Assembly (NCBI RefSeq): GCF_013375155.1
Contig: NZ_JABXOF010000001.1
Span: 434,001-498,000 of the forward strand
Direction of reading: 5' to 3'
From: Serratia ureilytica
GTDB taxonomy: Bacteria; Pseudomonadota; Gammaproteobacteria; Enterobacterales; Enterobacteriaceae
DNA: 64,000 bases
Part shown: piece by piece, positions 1 through 9,152 of the stretch
How the letters are laid out: each line of letters opens with the position of its first letter
Numbering within the stretch: position 1 is the first letter of the stretch
The notes under the pieces: generated by a model
What the model was told of the DNA's origin: nothing
Seen by the model: only the letters and a program-made list of their open reading frames with translations
Databases searched by the model: none
Position numbers and translations under genes: made by a program

Positions 1-225
1 GGCTTGGGATCAGGCTGTCGAACGCCTGATTGGTGAAGGTGCACTCGGCCTGCATCTCTTTGCACAGCGCGTTGGCCAGATCGACATCAAAACCCTGAAT
101 TTTGTTGCCGGCGTCAATAAATTCAAATGGAGGATAGGAGGCTTCGGTAGCGAAACGGATGGTTTCGGCTGCGGAGGCGGAAACGCTGATGCCGGCCAGA
201 ACGGCGGCGATTATTAGTTTTTTCA
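1..225 (-). CDS. artI: Arginine ABC transporter periplasmic binding protein ArtI (partial)
   Basis: This is the N-terminal 75 codons of a periplasmic solute-binding protein; the rest lies outside the window. A Sec signal peptide (MKKLIIAAVLAGISVSASAA) is followed by ETIRFATEASYPPFEF and GFDVDLANALCKEMQAECTF, typical of the ArtI/ArtJ family of arginine and basic amino acid receptors. The FATEASYPPFE segment and the position directly after artP (33 bp gap, same strand) favour ArtI over ArtJ. It would deliver substrate to the ArtQM permease powered by ArtP. The window edge cuts the gene; it is not a biological truncation. Confidence 0.9.
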
Positions 226-258
226 TCGCAAACTCCCCAAATTACAGCAAGTTAATTG

Positions 259-987
259 TTAGTGTGATAAGTAGTTGGCAAACTCGGTGGTCCGCGGCTG
301 CGTGAAGTGGCTGCTGTCGCCTTGCTCCACTACATGGCCGTTTTCCATGTACACCACGCGGCTGGCGGTCTTGCGCGCCACTTCCACTTCGTGGGTGACG
401 ATCACCTGAGTGATGCCGGTGCCGGCCAGTTCGCGAATGATGCTGACGATCTGGGCGGTGATTTCCGGATCCAGCGCTGCGGTCGGTTCATCGAACAGCA
501 GCACCTGCGGCTCCATCATCAGGGCGCGAGCGATCGCTACGCGCTGCTGCTGGCCGCCGGAAAGGTGCAGCGGAAAGCGATCGGCGAAGTCGGTCAGGCG
601 CAGACGCTTGAGCAGCTTGTCGGCGCGCTCCATCGCCTGAGCCTTGGTCAGACCCAGCACGCGGCAAGGCGCTTCGATCAGGTTCTGGACCACGGTGAGG
701 TGAGGCCACAGGTTGTATTGCTGGAAGACCATGCCGACATTTTGCCGCAGTTCGCGAATGGCTTTTTCGCCCGGCGCCTGCTTGAAATCGAATTGGTTGC
801 CGGCGATCTTTAGCTGACCCGAACGCGGCATTTCCAGCAGGTTCAGCACCCGCAGCAATGAACTTTTCCCGGCGCCGCTTGGGCCAAGCAGCACCAGGGT
901 TTCCCCGGCTGGACATTCCAGCGTGATGTCAAACAGCGCCTGGTGAGCGCCGTAATAGCAATTGATACCGTTAAGTTGAATACTCAT
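259..987 (-). CDS. artP: Arginine ABC transporter ATP-binding protein ArtP
   Basis: This is the cytoplasmic ATPase of the ArtPQM-I/J arginine importer. The 242-residue product has Walker [10 protein letters not shown] (residues 35-43), signature LSGGQQQR and Walker [12 protein letters not shown], and is nearly identical to E. coli ArtP. I start at [10 protein letters not shown] because that matches the family length and N-terminus. Another ATG lies 21 bp upstream and also encodes MSIQ (MSIQFWR then MSIQL), so a 249-residue form is possible; neither start has a strong Shine-Dalgarno. It is the first gene of the art operon on the minus strand, preceded by an ArgR-like box pair, so arginine repression is likely. 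Confidence 0.96.
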   Translation of the reverse strand: MSIQLNGINCYYGAHQALFDITLECPAGETLVLLGPSGAGKSSLLRVLNLLEMPRSGQLKIAGNQFDFKQAPGEKAIRELRQNVGMVFQQYNLWPHLTVVQNLIEAPCRVLGLTKAQAMERADKLLKRLRLTDFADRFPLHLSGGQQQRVAIARALMMEPQVLLFDEPTAALDPEITAQIVSIIRELAGTGITQVIVTHEVEVARKTASRVVYMENGHVVEQGDSSHFTQPRTTEFANYLSH

Positions 988-1031
988 GCGCCAGAATTGA
1001 ATAGACATTGATGCCGCAAATGTTAACTTCC

Positions 1032-1070
1032 ACAGAATACTTATGCAATCTTTGTGCGTTAAAATTTATG
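1032..1070 (-). promoter_or_regulatory. Candidate tandem ARG boxes (ArgR operator) of artP
   Basis: Two 18-bp segments, 1032-1049 and 1053-1070, match the ARG-box core (TGAATwwwwATTCA) at about 8/10 and 7/10 positions. They are separated by exactly 3 bp, the spacing used by hexameric ArgR on paired boxes. They lie 45-83 bp upstream of the artP start, where a promoter is expected. The E. coli art genes are ArgR-controlled. The match was made by eye. Confidence 0.5.
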
Positions 1071-1214
1071 AGTGTGCGGCGAGACAGTAAAAGATTAGCA
1101 CAAGATACCGCGACTCAGGCCGAGGGAGGGGATTTGTGGCGCAGGCTGTGAGATCGGTAGCGAAATTTTTTCTATCGGACGAAATCTGAGCGGCGCAAGG
1201 GGAGACGGGAACGA

Positions 1215-1237
1215 CCGACGCGGCGGGTCCGCGTCGG
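1215..1237 (-). terminator. Terminator-like hairpin downstream of ybjP
   Basis: A perfect 9-bp stem (CCGACGCGG / CCGCGTCGG) with a 5-nt loop lies 15 bp beyond the ybjP stop codon. There is no long T-run after it on the minus strand, so it may be a weak terminator or an mRNA 3'-end stabiliser. Confidence 0.45.
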
Positions 1238-1251
1238 CCGGGGAGTGCGGG

Positions 1252-1794
1252 TTATCGGTTTTCCAGCACCTGACGCACGCTGCCGTTGGTGGCGTGTGCT
1301 GGAACATTCAGGTAGCGAATATCATCAACCACCCAGCAGGTGCCTTCGCGCACCATCAGCACTTCGTCTTGCCAGTTCACGGTACTGTTGGCGTCTTTCT
1401 GGTAGCTCAAGTCAACGCGCAGCGGGATGTTCTTCGCATCGGTGTTGGGAATGGTCGAGGCGCTGGCGACGGACGCGCTGCTTGGCCCTTGCGCGTTGCC
1501 GGAGAACAGATCGCCGGTTATCTGATGCTTGCCCGGATTTTGAGCGGCGCTGACCAGATCCTGATACAGCACTTTGCTCAGATAAGGCTGCAGCTGCGCC
1601 AGGCGGTTGCTGTCCGGCAGGCTGGAACCTTGCTGGATGCGCAGGTCATAGAACTTTTGCGCGACCGTATCCGGGCCGCCTTCCACACAGCTGCCGCTGC
1701 GGGTGCCGATATCCTTGTATGCCGGTTCCACCGTGGTACAGGCACTCAGCAACAGCGCTAAGGGTAAAACAGCCGCAATCGTTTTTGTTTTCAT
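1252..1794 (-). CDS. ybjP: YbjP-family lipoprotein (DUF3828)
   Basis: This 180-residue predicted lipoprotein resembles E. coli YbjP. The signal peptide ends in the lipobox LLSAC (Cys19); the +2 residue is Thr, which favours outer-membrane sorting. The conserved stretches GTRSGSCVEGGPD, VASASTIPN, DAKNIPLRVDL and WQDEVLMVREGTCWVVDD identify the family. A good Shine-Dalgarno (AGGTAAT) precedes the ATG. Its molecular function is not established. It is transcribed alone, upstream of artP on the same strand, with a hairpin after its stop. Confidence 0.9.
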   Translation of the reverse strand: MKTKTIAAVLPLALLLSACTTVEPAYKDIGTRSGSCVEGGPDTVAQKFYDLRIQQGSSLPDSNRLAQLQPYLSKVLYQDLVSAAQNPGKHQITGDLFSGNAQGPSSASVASASTIPNTDAKNIPLRVDLSYQKDANSTVNWQDEVLMVREGTCWVVDDIRYLNVPAHATNGSVRQVLENR

Positions 1795-1953
1795 CTTATT
1801 ACCTTATGTGAAAGTCTCTACCATGAAGACCGATAGCTTACAGTATAAATGCGTTTTTTGGCCTTGCATTCGTACTGCGTGCCATTGATTAAGCGAACAT
1901 AATGCCAATCTTCTGGTCATAGATACGTTGAATTAATCAAACAAGGAGTTCTG

Positions 1954-2277
1954 ATGCAGCTTTCAACTACCCCGACCCTGGAAGGGTTTACCATCACCGA
2001 ATACTGCGGCGTCGTCACCGGCGAAGCGATCCTCGGCGCCAACATTTTTCGTGATTTCTTCGCCGGCGTGCGCGATATCGTCGGCGGCCGCTCGGGCGCT
2101 TATGAGAAAGAGCTGCGCAAGGCGCGCCTGATCGCATTCGAAGAGCTGGAAGACCAGGCGAAAGAGCTGGGCGCCAACGCGGTGGTCGGCATTGATATCG
2201 ATTATGAAACCGTTGGTAAAGACGGCAGCATGCTGATGGTGACCGTCAGCGGCACCGCGGTGAAAGTGAGCCGCTAA
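1954..2277 (+). CDS. ybjQ: YbjQ family protein (UPF0145)
   Basis: This 107-residue cytoplasmic protein of the heavy-metal-binding YbjQ/UPF0145 family folds as a small oligomeric alpha/beta protein of unproven role. Family signatures are [32 protein letters not shown] and [12 protein letters not shown]. An AAGGAG ribosome site lies 6 bp before the ATG. It is divergent from ybjP and convergent with the DUF3300 gene; the out-of-frame 3' extension of that gene overlaps it antisense. Confidence 0.93.
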   Translation: MQLSTTPTLEGFTITEYCGVVTGEAILGANIFRDFFAGVRDIVGGRSGAYEKELRKARLIAFEELEDQAKELGANAVVGIDIDYETVGKDGSMLMVTVSGTAVKVSR

Positions 2278-2293
2278 CGCCATGCTTTCTTTT

Positions 2294-2317
2294 CGCCCCG
2301 GCCATTCCGCCGGGGCG
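2294..2317. terminator. Hairpin between convergent ybjQ and DUF3300 genes
   Basis: A 9-bp stem (CGCCCCGGC / GCCGGGGCG) with a 6-nt loop lies 16 bp after the ybjQ stop and 14 bp past the restored DUF3300 stop. T-rich tails are poor on both sides, so it is a weak bidirectional candidate. Confidence 0.5.
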
Positions 2318-2330
2318 ACATCCTCTTGAT

Positions 2331-3900
2331 TTATCCCACCTTGTGCTGCTCGACGATTGGGCGGTGTTCCTGCGGCTTCGTGGGCACCGGCTCCTGGCGA
2401 TGCGGCATCGGCTGAACGGACGTCTGATGGCGCTGCGGCGCCGGGGCCGCATGCGGCATGATGCGCTGTTGCGGCGCCGGCATCGGGCTTATCGCCGCCG
2501 GATGCTGCGGCGCTGCCGGTTCGCGGATCACCGGCTGAGCGACGTGTGGGGCCTGCAGAACCTGCGGGCGCGCGACGGCTGGATGCACCGGCGCAGCGGC
2601 CGGCATTGGATGCGTCTGTAGCGGCGCTGAATGAATGTACGGCTGTCGGCTGCTGCGGGTGAGGTGCCGTCGGAACGGCATGCGTGAACGTCGGCGTGCT
2701 CATCGGCTGCTGTGCATGAGGCGCGATGACCGGCTGTCGCACGTGCGGGACGGCCGCTACCGGCTGGTGTATGGCTACCGGCTGCTGTACGTGAGGCGCC
2801 ACCGGCTGGGTATGCGCAAAGTTCGGCAACGTCATCGGCGCGTGGGCCGCAGGCGCGACGTGCGGCTGTTGCGGCGCGCCGATGGGCGTCGGTTGAGTGA
2901 CGCGGGGCGCCGGCGCGGCGGCGGTATTGTAGTTGTTCACCGTGCTGGTGCTGCTGCGATTCACAGTGTTCACGTTGTTATATTGGTTGATGTTGGTGAC
3001 GCGATTCACCACGGTGGTGGAATGCGATACGTAGGGCGCATCGCGGTAGACCACCGGTTGGCGTCGATCGTCCCAGCGCATATCCCAGTTGTGCCAGCCG
3101 CTGTTGTGCTGATTGAACAATGAGGCGACCGCAATGCCGACACCGAAGCTGATCACGCCGGCCGCCAACATGTCGCCGCCGCTGTAGCCCGAAGGTTGAT
3201 ACCGATAGCTCGGATAGGCTGGGATCGGCGTGCCGTAGGCCACCCAGGGATCATAATGCGGGACGTAAACCGTATCCGGCTGGCTGGGTTCGATGACGAT
3301 GGTTTCGCCCGGCGCCGCTACCACGCGCTGGCGATAGGGCTGCTGTTCGACATAATGCGTCGTCGGCGCCACGACGATGCGCTGCTGCGGGGTGTTTTTC
3401 AGCGTGCCTTGGCTGGCCGCCCGTTGACGCATCACCTGAATGGCGTTCATCACGTCGGTGGGATCGTTTAGGTAGGCGCTGCCCAGGGCGGTGGTCCAGG
3501 GGATGTTTTTCGCCATTTGATCGAGCACGTCGGGGAATTGCACCAGGCCGCGCACGCTGGGATCCCAGGGCTGAGCGTCGGCCGCTGAGCTGAGCGCCGC
3601 CGGTTGCAAGCCGCGGTTTTGCGCCAGCCAGGCATCCGCGGCGCTGATTTGGTCAGGATAGCCCGCGCCGGCCAACACCTGCGCCAGCAGCTTGTCGGGG
3701 AACAGCGCCACCGGGCTGACCAACTGGTACAGTTGATCGGCGCTCAGCGGCGTATAGGCCGGCGCGCTGGCACTCGTGACGGGCGCGGCCGAGGGCGGGG
3801 CGCTCCCGCCCATCGCATCGGCGACTTTTTGCCGATCGCAGCCGCTGAGCGGCAGCATGGCGGCACAGAGCAACCAGGACAGATAGCGTGGCGTGAACAT
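2331..3900 (-). pseudogene. DUF3300 lipoprotein gene with C-terminal frameshift
   Basis: The reading frame opens at 3900 with a lipoprotein signal (lipobox LSGC, Cys21, followed by Asp at +2, which by the Lol +2 rule favours inner-membrane retention). A DUF3300 region follows at about residues 50-290 (YQLVSPVALFPDKLLAQVLAGAGYP, VRGLVQFPDVLDQMA, PDTVYVPHYDPWVAYG). After that comes a tail rich in His, Pro, Gln and Ala. Near residue 423 the frame leaves this composition and runs 222 residues further, antisense to ybjQ, to 1963. The tail continues in another frame (QPYIHSAPLQTHPMPAAAP) to a stop at 2331. Removing one copy of a tandem 4-bp repeat at 2628-2637 restores one 521-residue frame. The function of DUF3300 proteins is unknown. 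If the sequence is right and uncorrected, the product is 645 residues, coordinates 1963-3900. Confidence 0.8.
2628..2637. repeat. Tandem 4-bp repeat (TGAA TGAA TG) at the DUF3300 frameshift
   Basis: Two and a half copies of TGAA on the plus strand. Deleting one unit turns codons V-H-S-F-S-A into V-H-S-A-P-L and joins the two halves of the His/Pro-rich tail. The distance 2331-3900 minus 4 is exactly divisible by 3. Confidence 0.8.
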
Positions 3901-4087
3901 GTTCGACTCCGCTCTTTCAGCGCAGATGATACTTTGAGACTATCATGGGCGGGAAAGGCCGCCAGCCGGGAGCAACACTCGCTTGCACATCGGCGCTATC
4001 TGTCATTATTTCTCGATGAGCGTGATGATTGGATACAGATCAATCGCGTCGCGTTACATCTTTCACGGACGTCAATCAGGAGGATAA

Positions 4088-4924
4088 GTGAAAATTTGGC
4101 CAGGGATCATCGCCGCCGTGCTGTTGGCGGGATGCCAAAATCCGCAGCAGGACACGCTCGTCGATCGTGGCGCTTACCAGCTCGAAACCTTGCATCAGGC
4201 GCAGGGCGCCGATCAGCGCATTCGGTTTCTGGTGATGCACTATACGGCGGAAGACTTTCATTCATCACTGAAAACGCTGACCGATGAACACGTCAGCGCA
4301 CACTACCTGTTGCCGGCGCACCCGCAGCGCGAACACGGCAAACCGACGGTGTACCGGTTGGTGCCGGAGGCGATGCGCGCCTGGCATGCCGGCACCAGCG
4401 GCTGGCGCGGGCGCAGCAATCTCAACGACACCTCGATCGGCATTGAAATCGTCAACAAGGGTTTCACCCGCAGCATGCTGTTCACCCACTGGCAGCCCTA
4501 CACGGCGGAACAGATCGCCGTGTTGATTCCGCTGAGCCGCGACATTATCCAACGCTATGGCATTCAGCCGCAGGACGTGGTGGGGCACAGCGACATCGCG
4601 CCGCAGCGCAAACAGGATCCCGGCCCGCTGTTCCCCTGGCGGCAACTGGCGCAGGCCGGCATCGGCGCCTGGCCGGACGAGGCAGACGTGCAGCGGCTGC
4701 TGGCGGGGCGAGACAGACAGGCGCCGGTGCCGCTGGCGCCGCTGCTCGAAAAGCTGGCGCGTTACGGCTACGCGATCGACCCGTCGTGGGATGCGCGGCA
4801 GCAGCGCAATGTGCTGGCGGCGTTTCAGATGCATTTCCGGCCCGACGATGTTCGCGGCGAGCCGGATGCAGAGAGTGAGGCGATTATCGATGCGCTGCTG
4901 TTGAAGTACGGCGCGTGGCGTTGA
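4088..4924 (+). CDS. amiD: N-acetylmuramoyl-L-alanine amidase AmiD (lipoprotein)
   Basis: This is a zinc-dependent amidase_2 enzyme that cleaves MurNAc from the peptide stem, including anhydro-muropeptides. Predicted zinc ligands are His51 (VMHYTAEDF), His167 (VVGHSDIAP) and Asp177 (KQDPGPLFPW). The lipobox LAGC gives lipidated Cys16 with Gln at +2, consistent with an outer-membrane anchor. The start is a GTG with a strong AGGAGGA site 3-9 bp upstream. Length 278 compares with 276 in E. coli. The C-terminal part is a peptidoglycan-binding-like domain. It is divergent from the DUF3300 gene, and its stop codon abuts the ybjS stop with no gap. Confidence 0.95.
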   Translation: MKIWPGIIAAVLLAGCQNPQQDTLVDRGAYQLETLHQAQGADQRIRFLVMHYTAEDFHSSLKTLTDEHVSAHYLLPAHPQREHGKPTVYRLVPEAMRAWHAGTSGWRGRSNLNDTSIGIEIVNKGFTRSMLFTHWQPYTAEQIAVLIPLSRDIIQRYGIQPQDVVGHSDIAPQRKQDPGPLFPWRQLAQAGIGAWPDEADVQRLLAGRDRQAPVPLAPLLEKLARYGYAIDPSWDARQQRNVLAAFQMHFRPDDVRGEPDAESEAIIDALLLKYGAWR

Positions 4925-5935
4925 TTACAGGCCGTGCAGTTTGCCGTGATCTTTCAGCCAGCGGGCGGTGCGCGCGATGCCTTCTTCCAGCGAGACGATC
5001 GGCTGATAGCCCAGCTCTTGCTGCGCGCGGGTGGTATCGAGCGTGAGATCGAAGTTGAGTTTGGCGACGCCGTAATGGGTCAGCACCGGCTCCTTTTCGC
5101 TTTTGCTGCCCAGGCGCTCCATGCCGCGCGCCATCATGTCGAGCATCGGATAGGGGACGGAGCGGATGCGGCACTTCATGCCCAAATCGTCGATCAGCTG
5201 CTGCACCACGGTGCGAAGCGGGCGCGGCTGCTGGTTGGTGATGTTGTAGGCGCGGCCGGACGGCGTGTCTTCTTTTAGCGTCGCCAGCCACATGGCCTGC
5301 ACCGCATTCTCCAGATAGGTCATGTCCACCATCGCCGCGCCGCCGCGCGGCAGCAGCAGGTTGCCGTAGCGTTTGATCATCTGCAGCAACCGCGGCAGCA
5401 TCACCTTGTCGTGCGGCCCGAACAGGCCCTGCGGGCGCAAAATGGTGAAATGGGTCTGCGGATTGGACAGCGCCAATTGCTGGATCACCTGCTCGCCGGC
5501 GGCCTTGCTGCGCGCGAACTCGTTGGCGTAACGCTGCGGGCGAAAGTCTTCGGTTACGTTGCGGTGATGGTGGTAGTCGAAATAGATCGCCGGGGAAGAG
5601 ATGTGAATGAACTGCGCCACTCCATAGGCTGCCGCCCATTCGCCGAGGCGGCGGGTGGCGCGGACGTTGGCCAGTTCGAAGGCTTCTTCGGTGCCCCAGG
5701 GTGAGGTAAAGCTGGAGCAGTGCCACAGCACATCGACGTCCGCCAGCATCGCTTTGGCCTGCGAAGAGATCAGGTTGGTGAGATCGGCATGAATGAACTC
5801 CGCGCCCATTTTTTCCAGCAGGCCACCCATCGCCTGGTTACGACCGGTGGCGCGCACTTTGATGCCCTGGCGGCGCAGATATTCAACGGCGTTACGGCCT
5901 AACCCACTGGTGGCACCGGTGACCAATACCTTCAT
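4925..5935 (-). CDS. ybjS: NAD-dependent epimerase/dehydratase family protein YbjS
   Basis: This 336-residue extended short-chain dehydrogenase-like protein starts [20 protein letters not shown], a TGxxxxxG nucleotide-binding motif. A Tyr-x3-Lys-type region ([13 protein letters not shown]) follows, with [10 protein letters not shown] and [12 protein letters not shown] characteristic of the 3-beta-HSD/epimerase family. It matches E. coli YbjS (337 residues) throughout. Substrate unknown. The minus-strand frame stays open far upstream of the Met, but homology begins at MKVLVTGA. It follows ybjT on the same strand after a 158-bp gap, so the two may be co-transcribed, with possible internal initiation. 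Confidence 0.92.
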   Translation of the reverse strand: MKVLVTGATSGLGRNAVEYLRRQGIKVRATGRNQAMGGLLEKMGAEFIHADLTNLISSQAKAMLADVDVLWHCSSFTSPWGTEEAFELANVRATRRLGEWAAAYGVAQFIHISSPAIYFDYHHHRNVTEDFRPQRYANEFARSKAAGEQVIQQLALSNPQTHFTILRPQGLFGPHDKVMLPRLLQMIKRYGNLLLPRGGAAMVDMTYLENAVQAMWLATLKEDTPSGRAYNITNQQPRPLRTVVQQLIDDLGMKCRIRSVPYPMLDMMARGMERLGSKSEKEPVLTHYGVAKLNFDLTLDTTRAQQELGYQPIVSLEEGIARTARWLKDHGKLHGL

Positions 5936-6093
5936 AACGGACTCTATTCTCACCCAAAATCGGAATACCGGCGGGCGCTTGCGGCGCTCCCAGCAAATAA
6001 GATGCCATTCTTCCGTGATTTCGTGCGCTATGCAATCGGAAAGCCCCGAAGCACAGCGGCAAACTGTGCGGTTGATCGACAAATGAACGGCAT

Positions 6094-7533
6094 TCAGCGC
6101 TGTTGGCGGTCCAGGTTCTCGGCCAGCGTCGCGATGCGCTTCGCCATGCCGCGAAAAATGAACAGGTGCGCGGGCATCATGGCGAACCAATACAGCAGCC
6201 CGCTGAAGCCGGCCGGATGCCACCAGGCGCGCACGTCCAGCGTGCGGCGATCGCCGCGATCGGTAATGGTGAAGCTCAGCCGCCCCAGCCCCGGCGCCTT
6301 CATGCCGAACAGCAGCGCCAGCTGCCGCAGCGGCTTCAGCGTGATGACTTTCCACCCGTCGATCTCGTCGCCCAGCGCCAGGGACGCGCGCGCCGGGCGG
6401 CCATAGACCACGCCGTTGCCGATCATGTCGTCCATGCGGGCGCGGATCCGCCACAGGATATTGGCGTAGAAATAGCCTTCCTCGCCCCCCAACTGCTGCA
6501 CCGTTTGCCACAGCGCCTGGCTGGAAGCGGCGGTGTCGAGCGAACATCCCGCCTGTTTCGGGTAATAGCCGTAGCCGGGGCGCCAGCGGGCCCGCGCCGC
6601 CGGATCGTAGCCCCAGTCGGCGGAATCGACCACCTCCAGTTCGCGCTGCAGCGTGGCGGTGACCGCCTGATCGAAGGTGTGCAGACGTTGCGGGATCAGG
6701 GCCTGCAACGGTTTGCCGTCGGCGGGCAGATCGTGCTTCAGGCCCTGGATCAGCGCGCGCGCGATCGGCGTCGGCACCGAGGTGATCAGGCTGATGAACC
6801 ACACCGAAATCAGCCGCGTCGGCAAGGGGATCGGGATCAGCCAGCGCCGCTTGCCGCTGATGGCGATAAAGCGTTTGAACATATCCTGATAGCTGAGGTA
6901 TTCAGGCCCGGCGACGTCGAAGATGCGGTGTTCCTCCGCCGGGTGCGCCAGCAGATCGGCAAGGTAAACCAGCAGGTTCTCCAGCGCCACCGGCGAGGAC
7001 TTCGAGCGCACCCAGCGCGGCGGCGTCAGCACCGGCAGGTTATAGACCATGTCGCGCATCACTTCGAACGCCGCCGAACCGGGGCCGACGATGATGCCGG
7101 CGCGCAGCTCGGTCACCGGCACGCCGCTCTGGCGCAGGATCTCGCCGGTCAGGCGGCGCGCCGCCAGGTGCGGCGAACTGTCGTCGTTCGGCTGCAGCGC
7201 GCCGAGAAAGATCACCTGCTTGACGCCGGTATTGCGCAGCGCGTCGCGCAGGTTTTCCGCCGCCTGGCGTTCCTTCTCGATAAAGTCGTCGCCGTCGCCC
7301 ATCGCGTGCACCAGATAGTAAAGCGTATCGATTTCCCACAGCGCCGCGCTCAGGGTTTCCGGGCGGTACAGATCGACATACAGGCAGTTGATCTGCGGCC
7401 AGTTCTGCTCCTGCAGCCACTCGATGCGCCGCGCGGCGGCGGTAATCTGGTGCCCCTGTTCGATCAGGTGCGGGATCAGGTTCTGGCCTATATAGCCGCT
7501 GGCTCCAAGAACCAGTACGCGTTGGGGTGTCAT
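6094..7533 (-). CDS. ybjT: SDR family oxidoreductase YbjT (DUF2867-type C-terminus)
   Basis: This 479-residue protein has an N-terminal atypical SDR domain ([54 protein letters not shown]) and a C-terminal DUF2867-like domain ([55 protein letters not shown]). The end has a probable membrane-associated helix. I start at [10 protein letters not shown], which has AAGGCGG upstream and matches the E. coli start; the frame is open 38 codons further. Biochemical function is unknown. It is divergent from the DUF1294 gene. Confidence 0.92.
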   Translation of the reverse strand: MTPQRVLVLGASGYIGQNLIPHLIEQGHQITAAARRIEWLQEQNWPQINCLYVDLYRPETLSAALWEIDTLYYLVHAMGDGDDFIEKERQAAENLRDALRNTGVKQVIFLGALQPNDDSSPHLAARRLTGEILRQSGVPVTELRAGIIVGPGSAAFEVMRDMVYNLPVLTPPRWVRSKSSPVALENLLVYLADLLAHPAEEHRIFDVAGPEYLSYQDMFKRFIAISGKRRWLIPIPLPTRLISVWFISLITSVPTPIARALIQGLKHDLPADGKPLQALIPQRLHTFDQAVTATLQRELEVVDSADWGYDPAARARWRPGYGYYPKQAGCSLDTAASSQALWQTVQQLGGEEGYFYANILWRIRARMDDMIGNGVVYGRPARASLALGDEIDGWKVITLKPLRQLALLFGMKAPGLGRLSFTITDRGDRRTLDVRAWWHPAGFSGLLYWFAMMPAHLFIFRGMAKRIATLAENLDRQQR

Positions 7534-7683
7534 CGGGCCGCCTTGTGCGGTAGAGGATTGGCAGAACGACAGGATGCCAAATTCAGGGTTTAAATGCACT
7601 TTTTGTATGGGTATAAGCCGGTTGCATCCGCCGCGGCGCGAGTTCACACTACGCGCCCCTTATCGCACGAAAAACCGAATGCC

Positions 7684-8031
7684 ATGAAACTCAATGTGAT
7701 TTGTTACGCCCTGCTGGGCCTGGCGCTGATCGCCAGCCTGTTCTCGCCGCATCCGGTGTGGATGTGGCTGCTGTCGGCCAACCTGCTGACGTTTCTGATC
7801 TACGGCGGCGATAAGCTGGCGGCGCACAAGGGATGGCGACGGGTGCCGGAGACGACGCTGTTGCTGTTCGGTGCGCTGGGCGGCTGGTTGGGCGCGCTGC
7901 TGGCGCAGCAGCTGTTTCGCCACAAGACCCAGAAGCAGCCGTTTAAAACCTGGTTCATCCTCAGCGTGGCGCTCAATCTGGCGGCGGTGCTGTGGCTGTG
8001 GTACTGGGTTTACGGCCGCTGGATCTTCTGA
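7684..8031 (+). CDS. DUF1294 family small membrane protein
   Basis: This 115-residue protein has three or four hydrophobic segments and the DUF1294 signatures FLIYGGDKLAAHKGWRRVPETTLLLFGALGGWLGALLAQQLFRHKTQK and F...WFI. The family is uncharacterised and is sometimes fused to cold-shock domains. I prefer the ATG at 7684 (MKLNVICYALLG) because the predicted first helix starts there; an in-frame ATG at 7594 would add 30 polar residues and neither start has a strong ribosome site. It has no counterpart between ybjT and ltaE in E. coli. A GC-rich hairpin follows the stop. Confidence 0.82.
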   Translation: MKLNVICYALLGLALIASLFSPHPVWMWLLSANLLTFLIYGGDKLAAHKGWRRVPETTLLLFGALGGWLGALLAQQLFRHKTQKQPFKTWFILSVALNLAAVLWLWYWVYGRWIF

Positions 8032-8034
8032 GTG

Positions 8035-8055
8035 CGGGGCGCGGTCTGCGCCCCG
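8035..8055. terminator. Bidirectional hairpin between DUF1294 gene and ltaE
   Basis: A perfect 8-bp stem (CGGGGCGC / GCGCCCCG) with a 5-nt loop lies between the convergent stop codons at 8031 and 8061. There is no T-run, so termination efficiency is uncertain. Confidence 0.5.
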
Positions 8056-8060
8056 AGCGA

Positions 8061-9077
8061 TCAGGCGTGCTGCTGAAGAAACTCCCGCCACAGTTCGACC
8101 ACCCGCTGCAGATCCTGACGGCTGACGTCGAGGTGGGTCAGAATGCGCGTCAGCGGGCCGCTGCTGATCAGCACGCCGCGTTCGCGCATCCACGGGCCGA
8201 GTTTGGCCGCCAGCGCCGGCGTTTGGCGCAGGTACAGCACGTTGGTCTGCGCACCGGGATCGGCGATCTCTACGCCGATCTGCCGCAGCTGTTGCTCCAG
8301 CCAGACCGCGTTGTCATGGTCTTCGCGCAGCCGCGCGACGTTATGCTCCAGCGCGTAGAGGCCGGCCGCCGCCAAAATGCCGGCCTGGCGCAGCCCGCCG
8401 CCGGTCATCTTGCGCCAGCGCAGCGCGCGTTGGATGAAAGCCTCGCTGCCGCACAGCAGCGAGCCGACCGGCGCGCCCAACCCTTTCGACAGGCAAATGG
8501 TGAAGGTGTCGCAGTACTGCACGATCTCTTTTAGCGGCAGGTTCAGCGCCACGGCGGCGTTGAAGATGCGCGCGCCGTCGATATGCAACGCCAACTGCCG
8601 CTCGCGGGTAAACTGCCACGCCTGCTGTAGATAGGCCTGCGGCAAGACTCTGCCGCTTATGGTGTTTTCCAGGCTCAACAGCCGGGTGCGGGCGAAGTGG
8701 ATATCGTCGGGTTTGATGGCGGCGGCGAGCTTGTCCAGCGGCAGCGTGCCGTCGGCGTCGGCCTCGATCGGCTGCGGCTGGATACTGCCCAGCACCGCTG
8801 CGCCGCCGGCTTCGTATTTGTAGTTGTGCGCCTGCTGGCCGACCAGATATTCATCGCCGCGCTGGCAGTGGCTCAGCAGCGCCACCAGGTTGGCCTGGGT
8901 GCCGCTGGGCAGAAACAGCGCCGCTTCTTTGCCCGACAGACGCACCGCTTCCGCCTCCAGCGCGTTGACCGTCGGATCATCGCCGTAGACGTCGTCGCCG
9001 ACTTCTGCCTGAGCCATCGCCTGGCGCATGGCGGCGCTGGGGCGGGTGACGGTGTCGCTGCGTAGATCGATAAGCAT
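8061..9077 (-). CDS. ltaE: Low-specificity L-threonine aldolase
   Basis: This PLP enzyme cleaves L-threonine and L-allo-threonine to glycine and acetaldehyde. The 338-residue product has the conserved N-terminus DLRSDTVTRP, the cofactor-binding aspartate region LHIDGARIFNAAVAL and the Schiff-base lysine Lys198 in CLSKGLGAPVGS. Length and sequence match E. coli LtaE. It lies 75 bp downstream of poxB on the same strand, so read-through co-transcription is plausible, as in E. coli. Confidence 0.96.
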   Translation of the reverse strand: MLIDLRSDTVTRPSAAMRQAMAQAEVGDDVYGDDPTVNALEAEAVRLSGKEAALFLPSGTQANLVALLSHCQRGDEYLVGQQAHNYKYEAGGAAVLGSIQPQPIEADADGTLPLDKLAAAIKPDDIHFARTRLLSLENTISGRVLPQAYLQQAWQFTRERQLALHIDGARIFNAAVALNLPLKEIVQYCDTFTICLSKGLGAPVGSLLCGSEAFIQRALRWRKMTGGGLRQAGILAAAGLYALEHNVARLREDHDNAVWLEQQLRQIGVEIADPGAQTNVLYLRQTPALAAKLGPWMRERGVLISSGPLTRILTHLDVSRQDLQRVVELWREFLQQHA

Positions 9078-9152
9078 AGGGTTCCTGGAATATAAGGGAG
9101 AGGAAAAGGGTACATGGCATCATATACCCTTTATTTCACCGGGGCAGCTTGC

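Noticed and set aside
4925-6802. Very long (625-codon) frame suggesting a ybjT-ybjS fusion
   Set aside because: The upstream half is the wrong frame of ybjT; homology to YbjS starts at the Met at 5935.
9105-9132. AAAGGGTA/TACCCTTT inverted repeat between poxB and ltaE as terminator
   Set aside because: AT-weak 8-bp stem with a 12-nt loop that overlaps the ltaE ribosome site; too weak to call as a terminator.
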